A DNA stretch of 64,000 nt. It comes from Owenia fusiformis. Its lineage: Eukaryota; Annelida; Polychaeta; Sabellida; Oweniidae. The notes beneath the pieces were generated by a model. It saw only the letters and a list, made by a program, of their open reading frames with translations, was not told where the DNA came from and ran no database searches. The DNA lies in the NCBI GenBank assembly GCA_903813345.2, contig CAIIXF020000001.1, positions 35,125,366 through 35,189,365 on the forward strand, written 5' to 3'. Numbering within the stretch: the first letter of the stretch is position 1; the number at the start of each line of letters is the position of its first letter. Below, piece by piece: positions 51,001 to 55,479 of the stretch. The translations under genes and the position numbers were made by a program.

Positions 51001-51048
51001 CATGACAATATGTGCATTGATTTTGGGCTACAAACTTACCATTTTCAT
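15030..51048 (-). CDS. RFC1: Replication factor C subunit 1 (large subunit of the PCNA clamp loader)
   Basis: RFC1 is the large AAA+ subunit of the RFC complex that opens PCNA and loads it on primer-template DNA in the nucleus. Exons, in gene order: 51040-51048, 46558-46992, 45604-45709, 42993-43079, 40443-40672, 39903-40034, 39007-39553, 38604-38764, 37841-37945, 35526-35705, 35288-35392, 34665-35102, 34226-34346, 33844-33941, 33387-33524, 33120-33215, 32772-32870, 32271-32422, 31190-31307, 16634-16776, 15948-16161, 15430-15621, 15030-15116. They sum to 3993 nt (1330 aa plus stop), with all phases closing. Motifs: DIRNFFG PCNA-box start (residues 4-10); acidic/Lys-rich linker; [24 protein letters not shown] domain about 605-690 ([18 protein letters not shown]); [20 protein letters not shown]; Walker [10 protein letters not shown] about 830-838; [12 protein letters not shown]; Walker B LLMDEVDG about 900-907; sensor-1 CMCND about 933-937; [13 protein letters not shown]-terminal domain; Lys/Gly tail. 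Longer than human (1148 aa), mainly in the N-terminal linker. Confidence 0.97.
16777..18062. other. RFC1 intron 19, start: (GGAT)n microsatellite and unique intron
   Basis: Mostly AT-rich intron without a gene. An imperfect tetranucleotide array of GGAT (minus strand ATCC) runs from about 17565 to 17865 with point changes. The His/Pro/Ser-Ile frames over it are products of the repeat. Confidence 0.7.
18063..23566 (+). CDS. Predicted secreted six-cysteine protein, nested in RFC1 intron 19
   Basis: I do not recognise the family. Four exons join with perfect phase: 18063-18085, 18416-18507, 20875-20989, 23383-23566; 414 nt, 137 aa plus stop. The start [19 protein letters not shown] is a clear signal peptide split by an intron after residue 7. 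The mature part has six cysteines (residues 41, 56, 75, 88, 99, 127) and segments [31 protein letters not shown] and [13 protein letters not shown]-glycosylation sequons occur at N28 (NFT) and N98 (NCS). There is no transmembrane segment, so it is predicted to be an extracellular small disulfide-bonded protein. It lies opposite to RFC1 in one of its introns; the second and third introns are filled by large repeat elements. Evidence is splice-phase continuity and codon-like composition; no RNA support is available here. Confidence 0.72.
18722..20798. mobile_element. 2.1-kb TIR element with 12-unit tandem array, GGACGCCAACCGCC satellite and 3 terminal repeats
   Basis: Ends are ATGTCACCACC (18722-18732) and GGTGGTGACAT (20788-20798). 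Inside, a unit of about 125-150 bp is repeated about 12 times between 18760 and 20515 (core AGTCAGATTTGAATTTCTGA, then AGTCAATTTGAAGCAAGTTG, then GACCTTTTTTGACCTTGAGA and AAGGTCATTGAAGGTCA). This is followed by a CCGGACGCCAA-type minisatellite (20565-20655) and three direct copies of a 56-bp unit each ending in GTCACCACTTTTGGTGGTGA. Short relatives with the same ends lie near 33990-34066 and 57607-57735. No coding capacity. Confidence 0.75.
20995..21535. repeat. Degraded tandem array (AAAATGGCCGCC / CATATTTGGTATGTG family)
   Basis: Three to four units of about 120-150 bp with CATATCAAATATGAACAAAATCGCT, GTTATAGTAAAAA and a GCCATTTTCAAAATGGCCGCC block. The same unit is found at 31440-31750 and, in reverse, at 61140-61700, so this is a fragment of that family. 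Confidence 0.65.
21618..21898. mobile_element. MITE with mariner-like ends
   Basis: Ends CAGGGTGGTCCAAAAAAT and ATTTTTTGGACCACCCTG are an 18-bp inverted repeat around about 280 bp of non-coding sequence. A second inner inverted pair carries TGTTTGTAAGACAGT-type sequence. CAGGGTGGTCC ends are shared with the mariner relic at 36791-37770. Followed by TA on the right; the left flank TG is a possible mutated TA. Confidence 0.65.
22131..23312. repeat. Tandem-array element (GCCATTTTGAAATTCAGC family)
   Basis: Begins CTAGAAAAACAGCAACTCC, followed by AAATCCCACCGAAC, and ends ACTTCGTTCGGTGGAATAA. Between are seven or so units of about 130-150 bp: AATCCATCCACTGGTATTTG, AGTTATCAAAGATTA, ATGGCAGCCATTTTGAAATT, CCATCTTGAAAATTTCTTCT and CATCAGCATATAAAATTTGA. 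Lies in intron 3 of the nested secreted-protein gene and ends 70 bp before its last exon. Confidence 0.75.
23689..25787. mobile_element. TIR element (ATGTCCCCAC ends) with nested MITEs
   Basis: Ends ATGTCCCCAC (23689-23698) and GTGGGGACAT (25778-25787). Its right part holds diverged units containing TCCAAAATGGCTGCC and a CAGACAGACA tract before the end. The left part is interrupted by a second element, 23826-25043, with inverted ends GGTATCGATATGGCAAAC and GTTCTCCATATCGATAC (internal hairpin: 24050-24180 pairs with 24222-24330 through GAACCTCATTGGAAC and GTTCCAACAAGGTTC). That element is itself interrupted near 24401-24888 by a third with ATTTGCCGTAATTGGCGCC and GGCGCCTACTACGGCAAAT ends and a 22-base poly-C. 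Confidence 0.65.
26578..30657 (+). CDS. Predicted secreted protein with two Dpr-like Ig domains and Thr/Ser-rich linkers, nested in RFC1 intron 19
   Basis: Exons: 26578-26600, 26946-27190, 27601-27728, 28004-28214, 28670-28789, 29200-29327, 29603-29813, 30269-30657; 1455 nt, 484 aa plus stop, all phases consistent. [16 protein letters not shown] is a signal peptide. A Thr/Ser/Asn/Glu-rich segment (about 17-89, e.g. [17 protein letters not shown]) precedes Ig domain 1 (about 90-203: Cys123, Trp135, DDGIYEC ending at Cys185). A Thr-rich linker, an essentially identical Ig domain 2 (Cys276, Cys338), and a terminal Thr-rich segment with about five 20-residue repeats follow (unit [20 protein letters not shown]). 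The pattern [15 protein letters not shown] and [17 protein letters not shown] resembles V-type Ig domains of the Dpr/DIP/lachesin group. The chain ends NISLFGY with no membrane segment, so secretion is inferred. Earlier linker exons also read through their donor to a stop, which would give shorter isoforms. AATAAA at about 30954. Confidence 0.78.
27083..30310 (+). repeat. 1,599-bp tandem duplication covering linker exon plus two Ig exons and introns
   Basis: Copy 1 from about 27083 to 28708 and copy 2 from about 28682 to 30307 match at a constant offset of 1599 bp. They are near-identical in introns as well as exons; the only substitution I noted is the third base of AATTCGG versus AATTCAG (near 27496 and 29095). 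The boundaries fall inside the related Thr-rich exons, consistent with unequal crossing-over between simple-repeat coding sequence. A weaker third intron copy continues at 30755-30945. Confidence 0.9.
31400..32098. repeat. Tandem-array element, RFC1 intron 18
   Basis: Starts ACTAGACAACAGCAACACC with AAATCCCATCGAAC, ends AACTTCGTTCGATGGGATAA. Inside, two to three units with AGTGTCATTAGACAGTGTG, ACAAAATCGCTGCACTACTT and GGCGGCCATTTTGAAAAATGG. Related in reverse orientation to 60733-61808. Lies between RFC1 exons 31190-31307 and 32271-32422. Confidence 0.72.
33986..34068. repeat. Short MITE-like copy (TGTCACACC / GGTGACATAAAA)
   Basis: An 83-bp segment with GCCATTTGTTACAGATG, GCCGAACACC and TTTTTGTTGGTGACATAAAA. 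The reverse complement of the same layout is at 57607-57735, and the ends match the large element at 18722-20798. It sits in RFC1 intron 13, 45 bp upstream of the exon at 33844-33941 in gene orientation. Confidence 0.55.
36120..36377 (-). pseudogene. Crypton/DUF3504-like ORF fragment in RFC1 intron 9
   Basis: An 85-codon minus-strand frame starts [17 protein letters not shown] and continues with [16 protein letters not shown], then [20 protein letters not shown] before a stop. This matches the N-terminal core-binding-like part shared by Crypton-derived tyrosine-recombinase proteins (DUF3504 type, as in ZMYM/QRICH1/KIAA1958 relatives), where 'DGEYYKxxSL' is characteristic. The catalytic part is absent: either the frame is only the first exon of a larger gene (A|GTTAGC is a possible donor) or it is a broken transposon copy. 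It is flanked at 35963-36072 by a hairpin with AATGATTTTGCAGCATGTATT-type arms and AATACCTGTT ends. Family assignment from memory. Confidence 0.5.
36791..37770 (-). mobile_element. Mariner/Tc1-type transposon relic with long inverted arms
   Basis: Left end CAGGGTGGTCCAAAAAAATG then GGGACACTCGTATTTC; right end GAAATATGAGTGTCCCA. Minus-strand 37459-37256 reads [17 protein letters not shown], then [14 protein letters not shown], and after a frame break [15 protein letters not shown], which are the second and third catalytic blocks of a DDE/DDD transposase, with the usual Asp of QQDGAP replaced by Glu. About 250 bp at each end (36850-37100 and 37460-37720) are inverted copies of each other, so the element is a rearranged fold-back derivative. 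Non-functional by frame breaks. Lies in RFC1 intron 9. Confidence 0.75.
39290..39492 (-). repeat. 33-bp coding minisatellite in RFC1 exon 7
   Basis: Six tandem near-identical 33-bp units encode [11 protein letters not shown] (11 residues) in frame with RFC1; flanking units are diverged ([22 protein letters not shown]-like). The SSPK motif recurs and could be a proline-directed kinase target. A length change by one unit keeps the frame. Confidence 0.92.
40717..42742. mobile_element. Nested elements filling RFC1 intron 4
   Basis: The outer element has inverted ends AAAGGAGTGGTATCGATATG (40717) and CATATCGATACCACTCCTTT (to 42742), and its interior 42080-42700 is the reverse complement of parts of 23826-25043. 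It is interrupted at 40816-42072 by an element with ends GCTCACATGGTG and CACCATGTGAGC that contains three to four direct units of about 330 bp (AGGACACCTGAAATTATTTG, AAGCTAGGAAATGGGCCAAA, GGAATCCTATCGACAGAGG) and a CGGACAGACAGACAG tract. The outer end lies only 44 bp upstream of the acceptor of RFC1 exon 40443-40672. Confidence 0.8.
43132..43924. mobile_element. hAT-like non-autonomous element, RFC1 intron 3
   Basis: Left CAGGGTTCGATCTTAGCGG and right end GTTAAGGTCAGACCCTG form an imperfect inverted repeat, with inner subterminal pairs around AGCAAGGAGCAAATTTGCTACC and GAATTTGCTCCTTG / GTAGCAAATCCTTGCTAC. CAGGG termini suggest hAT. The flanks (ACATATAT and a nearby ACGTATAT) are similar but not an exact target duplication. 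No transposase frame. Confidence 0.55.
43993..45436. mobile_element. Best-preserved tandem-array element (nine-unit GCCGCCATCTTGAAAAT family)
   Basis: Opens AACTAGAAAAACAGCAACTC with AAATCCCACCGAAC and closes GTTCAGTGGGATAACTAG, so ATCCCAC(C/T)GAAC is an inverted subterminal motif. Inside are about nine direct units of 140-150 bp: AAATCCGTTCACTGGTATTT, GAGTTATCAAAGATTACGTT, ATGGCCGCCATTTTGAAATT, AGCCGCCATCTTGAAAATTC, GAACAGATCT and GTCCCTAGGCATCATCATAT. The right end carries a CGGACGGACGG tract. Relatives: 13640-14570, 22131-23312, 31400-32098, 60733-61808. RFC1 intron 3. Confidence 0.85.
47161..47507. mobile_element. Short long-TIR MITE, RFC1 intron 1
   Basis: Ends CAGCCCATTTCAATGTTTTA and AAACAGTGAAATGGGCTG are the tips of two inverted arms of about 130 bp with AATAAGAAATCAAAAGATC and TGCAATAATATATG-type sequence. 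It is the deletion form of the 1.1-kb element at 7454-8564. Confidence 0.65.
47735..47802 (-). pseudogene. tRNA-like sequence (tRNA-derived SINE head or tRNA pseudogene)
   Basis: On the minus strand the sequence has an A-box-like TATAGCTCGGTTGTAGAGCA and a B-box-like GGGTTTGATCCC spaced as in a tRNA gene. The anticodon arm between them does not pair properly and position 33 is not T, so a functional tRNA is unlikely. RFC1 intron 1. Confidence 0.45.
49125..50665. mobile_element. Fold-back element with CATGACCGTGG tandem repeats
   Basis: Outer arms of about 90 bp are inverted copies: TTGCAAGACTAACGCCTGG, ATGTTATTTGGTGTTTTTTA and AGTAGCGCAAGGATCCTGCC on the left, their complements at 50570-50665 on the right. 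Inside each arm are repeats of a ~35-60-bp unit (AACATTACCACGGTCATGAC, AGGCCTTGCAA) at 49190-49320 and 50050-50345. The left half is interrupted by the hAT MITE 49386-49843. RFC1 intron 1; the Met/Val/Thr-rich frames here follow the repeat. Confidence 0.75.
49386..49843. mobile_element. hAT-type MITE, copy 2 (target duplication TTATTAAT)
   Basis: Same ends as copy 1 (TAGTGTTGTCGCGAT / ATCGCGACAACACTA), 458 bp, flanked by exact TTATTAAT octamers at 49378-49385 and 49844-49851. High similarity to 5072-5541 over the whole length, same orientation. Confidence 0.92.
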
Positions 51049-51303
51049 GCAAATTTAGGCTGGCGAAAACCTTTCGCGCCAAATTTTAAACTGCGCATGC
51101 TCTATGACCTTCACATCTTTAGTCTGAAAGAAAGTCTAATAACTTTTGTTTCATAATCAGCATACCAGATATATATATATCAAAATATTCCTCGTATATT
51201 TTCCTATCAATCTGTAGATCATGAATGATTTTAATGATGGGGATCTTTGAGAAATCGAGGGAACAAGGAAAGCTGCGCGCGCATTGCGGTCGTTACAACG
51301 AAA
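51049..51303. promoter_or_regulatory. Bidirectional promoter of RFC1 and an orphan gene, with E2F site
   Basis: 255 bp between the RFC1 start (minus strand) and a plus-strand ATG. TTTCGCGCCAAA at 51072-51083 is a perfect palindromic E2F consensus and TGGCGAAA at 51061-51068 is a second E2F-like site; both are within 12-36 bp of the RFC1 ATG. E2F control of clamp-loader genes at G1/S is well established in animals. The region around 51260-51300 is locally CpG-richer (GCGCGCGCATTGCGG). Confidence 0.75.
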
Positions 51304-51326
51304 ATGGCGGCGGAAGAATTGAAAAG
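51304..51326 (+). CDS. First coding exon of an unidentified gene (MAAEELK...)
   Basis: ATG in the context GAAAATGGCGGCGG begins MAAEELK and meets a strong donor (AG|GTGAGT) after 23 nt, phase 2. It faces away from RFC1 across a promoter with E2F sites. I could not find a phase-matching second exon in the remaining 12.7 kb, so intron 1 is either long or contains an exon I missed. The product cannot be named. Confidence 0.5.
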
Positions 51327-51367
51327 GTGAGTTTCATTTTTTCAAAAAAGCTCATATTCTGTCTGTT

Positions 51368-51495
51368 CAAGACACATATCCGGAGCCAGATCCAGCCCCT
51401 ATTGGCAGTAGGCTCAAAGAATAAATGGGAACATAAGACCAAAAATGGTACATCATTTTTGGTACATCAAAAAATGACCACCCAAAATCATAGAA
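51368..51495. repeat. Dispersed repeat, copy of 7625-7745
   Basis: Shares CCGGAGCCAGATCCAGCCCC, AGTAGGCTCAAAG, and ATCAAAAAATGACCACCCAA with 7625-7735. No coding content. Confidence 0.6.
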
Positions 51496-51584
51496 TCTAG
51501 ATTCTAGCCTAGAAGTTCAAGATTGAAGATGTCCCTACACTGCAGTGTTCACCATAAAGAATAACAAAATTACATGCTGTCGCA

Positions 51585-52171
51585 GGGTGTTACTAAATAC
51601 CACCTAGGTGTCCCCTTGGGCACCTGGATTTCTAATTTCATTTTAAACCACGTACACATTTTAAATATAGTATTATTTCCTTTGTCATATTAACTTGACA
51701 TTTTATAGGCTTGAAATAATAATTTGTAGTTGAGAATATTGCAAAGAAGATTCGAAAATAAAATGTTAAAAGTTTTATTTTAGAAAAATGGGCACCTGGA
51801 ATTTTGCTCATGTATGGTCACTTATGTAGTAATAAAACACTGTTTAAATGCTAAAGTGTGCATTTACACTTGAAATATATACATTTAGTCGCTAAAATAG
51901 TGAATTTGTAGCATTTTATAGTGAGCAAATTATGAAATATTATCCTAACAAATGACTTTTCGACATCGATCAAAATTTTTTAAGAAATTAAAAATATCAT
52001 AACCAAACAGAAATATTTACACAAGCTCCATGAAAATACTTTATTTTGAACCATATTAACACTTGGAAAAATGTTAGTTTAAAATAAAGTAGTAAAATAT
52101 GCCAATAAGAATAAGGCATTTCAATGGGGACACCTAGGTGTGGGGCACCTAGGTGGTATTTAGTACAACCC
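51585..52171. mobile_element. hAT-like MITE (target duplication CTGTCGCA)
   Basis: Ends GGGTGTTACTAAATACCACC and GGTGGTATTTAGTACAACCC are a nearly perfect inverted repeat with inner CACCTAGGTG. Both flanks are CTGTCGCA (51577-51584 and 52172-52179). Interior AT-rich, 587 bp, non-coding. Confidence 0.85.
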
Positions 52172-52428
52172 CTGTCGCACATGTAATAAATTCTTACCTT
52201 TAGCTACACTCAAATTTTTTATTCTGTGAACCAGTTCATACAGTAATAAAATAACGAAATAATTACCATGTGTCTACTTAGCAGTTTGTTCTATGTCATC
52301 CATCCTGCTAGGTTACATTGTGGCGCATTGTGTTATACAAGGGATCGGCCAAACTTATTATATATTGTATACGCCACCTACCTTTTGTCATTTAATCACA
52401 GGAAATTGAATAGAAATCCCCTTCTCTC

Positions 52429-52500
52429 ATGTCACGCAAATCATTGATGCTAGAAAATGACGTCATCGACAAATGGACTCGTCGAAACGTAGGGGACAAG
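52429..52500 (+). CDS. Possible orphan coding exon (weak)
   Basis: ATG at 52429 opens 24 codons (MSRKSLMLENDVIDKWTRRN...) directly followed by a donor GTATGT at 52501, phase 0. Locally CpG-containing (GACGTCATCGAC). It does not join in phase to the exon at 51304-51326. It could be the first exon of a separate gene or chance; no family recognised. Confidence 0.22.
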
Positions 52501-52847
52501 GTATGTATATATCAAACGCTGCCATCTTTCTTTCAGCAGGTACCCTGCCATAAATAGTTTTTTTTACAGATACATGACTTGTTATGTGATCCCTACAGTT
52601 CTCGGGATTGACAAATTTGGTTCTTTAAGTGGTCTTTATACTGAACGAAGTCAAGATAAATGTCATTTTTCACCCCTGTTAGATAAACTCGCCCGATATT
52701 TGGAAATCTGACGTCACTCAAACACAGGGCAATGAGAATTTTTCTGTAGAAAATGACTGACCTGTCCTTCGAAGTTCGTATCGATTTTCGAGTATTTCTG
52801 TTCCTAGCTATGAAATGGATAAAAACACTTGGCCATAAAACCCTGTG

Positions 52848-53560
52848 AGAACAGGTACAGAGAAGAGCAGCCAGGTTTGTATCCAAATGTCACTCGAGGG
52901 AACCAGGCTGCGTCACCAAAGCTCTTCAAGACCTACAGTGGGAGCCACTGAAGGAGCGTCGAGAGGCTGCTAGAGTTTTCCTTTTCTACAAAGGAAAGCA
53001 GAACCTAGCAGCCATCGACGTGCCTCCATACTTCCACCAACAGATCAATACCAACACTAGGTTGTATCATCCTTCTAAGTTCATACAACCATCAACTAGA
53101 ACGGATGCATACAAATTTAGCTATTTCCCTAGGACAATAGCTAAATGGAACACTCTACCTGGTGACATCTTAGACTGTGACAGTCTAAGTAGTTTTAAAT
53201 CATCATACCTATGTCATATGCCTTTGTCAATAACTACAATTAAATAGGTGTGTTTTAATATAGATCTATGTTTTAATGTAAAAGGTCCCCAGTGCACAGC
53301 AAAAAGCCTGCACTACTGGTAAAGAGGGGAGATGACAACGCAGTAGCCTGACAGTCGCCCCAGGGTATTTCAACATAAAGGGACTTCCTGGGGGGGGGTA
53401 CAGGGGCCAACCAGGAAGGTTCCTTTCAATTTTAAAATGAGTTGTAAACCATAGATCTATTTTTAAATGTTAAGGTTTTAAATTATATTCTATTCAAATT
53501 CTATCACTGTTGAATTATATATCTGCTTTTTTGGGCTTATTAGCCTTTTGCAGATTATTG
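52848..53560 (+). mobile_element. Non-LTR retrotransposon 3' fragment (RT C-terminal tail)
   Basis: One frame from about 52850 to the stop at 53245-53247 reads QVQRRAARFVSKCHSREPGC, then LQWEPLKERREAARVFLFYK, HPSKFIQPSTRTDAYKFSYF and PRTIAKWNTLPGDI. This is the tail that follows reverse transcriptase in CR1/L2/jockey-like LINEs ('VQRRAARFV ... W..L...R...R......K.....'). The 5' part is truncated; 53248-53560 probably holds its 3' UTR. Confidence 0.75.
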
Positions 53561-53691
53561 ACATAGACATAGACATTCATCCAATGTATGTAGGCTGAAT
53601 TATTGAGAAGGAATACATGAACTTTTTCAGAAAATGGATTTTTGATTGTCGAACAGCATTCTTTTTAGAGTATAGTTGAAAGCCCATGTAC

Positions 53692-54359
53692 AGACCTTTA
53701 TCTTTTCCATCTCTCAAACATTGAGTGATCAATATATACCCTGTAATCTCTTCTTTATGTATCAGTTTGAATGGTTGCATGATATCAATTATTGACGCTG
53801 TAAATCAAATTTTCCTGAGACATTTATTTCAAATTTTCAGAGCGTAAAGATTATGGAGTGCTTCGGTAATTTCCGGCAGTGTCCGATGTTGTTCGTCTCT
53901 CAAATTACGTCACATCACAACAAACAGCCAATGAAAGTAAAGGATCTCGTAGCCTAACAAACCGTTATCATTGTTTCTACAGGATCTTAAAGAAACGTCA
54001 TCCGGTTTCCCAGTAATCTCTGATGTAACGTTATCTGGAGTGGCGTCATATTCTCTGAAAATACATTTGACTTCGGGAATAAACATTTGAACAACGAAAA
54101 TAGTCGAAGCACTCCATTAAATATACGCTCGCTTATTTTATACTTTTATCAACAGATGCTTTCTTGAATGTGTGGTCTTAGTGATTGGAGATGAAGCTAA
54201 CAACAGTACGCATCGTTTGAGGTATGATGTGTGATATTTATTGATAAACTGACTCCAAAATCAAGGAAATATAAATTTTCCGAAGATTTTATGTCTTGTC
54301 CTTGAGTATATTTATTGACCCTAGACACCAAGAAGAGGTAATCTGGCAGATGTCCGTGG
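53692..54359. repeat. Dispersed copy of the 7745-8420 segment
   Basis: Direct-orientation match across about 660 bp with 7745-8420: TTGAATGGTTGCATGATATC, GAGTGCTTCGGTAATTTCC, TCAAATTACGTCACATC, TAAATATACGCTCGCTTATT, GAGGTAATCTGGCAGA. About 10% diverged by eye. No ORF; contains AATAAA and CRE-like motifs. Confidence 0.75.
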
Positions 54360-54549
54360 TTCAAAATCAAAAGTCAACATTTAACCGATTGTATTATCAT
54401 AGTTAAAAAACCCTTAACATGTTAAGATAGTCCACAACAAAGTGTAATTAAGATATTGGGCATATTTTCACGGCGTGTCATTTTCTTTTTTTGACACTCT
54501 CCGACTCACTCTGTTGAAAGCCCATGAATTGACATTTCAATATGATCAC

Positions 54550-55473
54550 TAGTGTTGTCGCGATTAATTGATACATCGCGATATACATCGCCAAAAGTGA
54601 TTCTGGCGATGCATCTATGTCTGAAACAAAACATCAATGTTTTTTTAAAATGGACTGTCTCCCGTACCGACAACTGCCCAGTGAGTATTTGCTTGGGTAC
54701 TGACAATTGTCGTCACTCTATCGTCTCTTAGTAGGGCAAGATAGATGACCGACATTTTCAAAAATAAATACACTACAGTAAAATTTTAAATGTTTGGAAC
54801 TACTTAGAATTTAAAAGATAAGCAATCAAATGACAATATTGCATCAGTATATAAAAAAAATAGAAACATATATACTTGTCCTAACTTTTGTATATTTCAG
54901 ATAGTTATTCCACTAATAACTATAGTTATGTATAATGTGCAGTAAAGCTGTGGCCTTTTGTAATTAAGGGAATTTCAGCCATGTTAATTTTTTCAAAATA
55001 ACATGGCAGAGAAGCATCAAAATATAAGAGGCCACAGATACCAGATTGACTCCAAGAATGCAACATGACACGTGCCAGCTTTCAAAATGCTGTTGCACTA
55101 TTTTGAAACCTGTCACAAGTAAATAAGGTTGCATTCTGGGAGTCAATCCACCTTGGATCACAAACATGGCGATCCATGAAAACATTTGTTCGATTTGGTA
55201 GGAATTTATCCATCATTTGCAGGTATGAAGCTTTGGATTCATTTATTGTGCTACTTAAAATGAATGGGAATTATTTTTCTACTGCTTGGGAGAGTTTCAG
55301 ATATGAAACTTAGAATTTAACTCATTGTGCCAACTTTTGATGGTTGAGGTTTATTAATGTCTTCCACTTTACTGTTACTTATTTGTTGCGTTCAGTATTT
55401 AAGTGCATTTACGTTCGGTATTTTAGTGGACTTTTTCTATGACCTTTTTCCGATGAACATCGCGACAACACTA
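54550..55473. mobile_element. hAT-type MITE, copy 3, double length (target duplication ATGATCAC)
   Basis: Ends TAGTGTTGTCGCGAT and ATCGCGACAACACTA with exact ATGATCAC octamers on both sides (54542-54549, 55474-55481). Reverse orientation relative to copies 1 and 2. It is 924 bp rather than 458-470 bp because the middle (about 54650-55340) is unrelated to the other copies; it includes a smaller inverted repeat (AGATTGACTCCAAGAATGCA / TGCATTCTGGGAGTCAATCC). Confidence 0.88.
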
Positions 55474-55479
55474 ATGATC

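Noticed and set aside
55167-55200. Possible first exon MAIHENICSI with donor GTAGGA
   Set aside because: Lies inside hAT MITE copy 3, so more likely element sequence; kept only as part of the capture finding.
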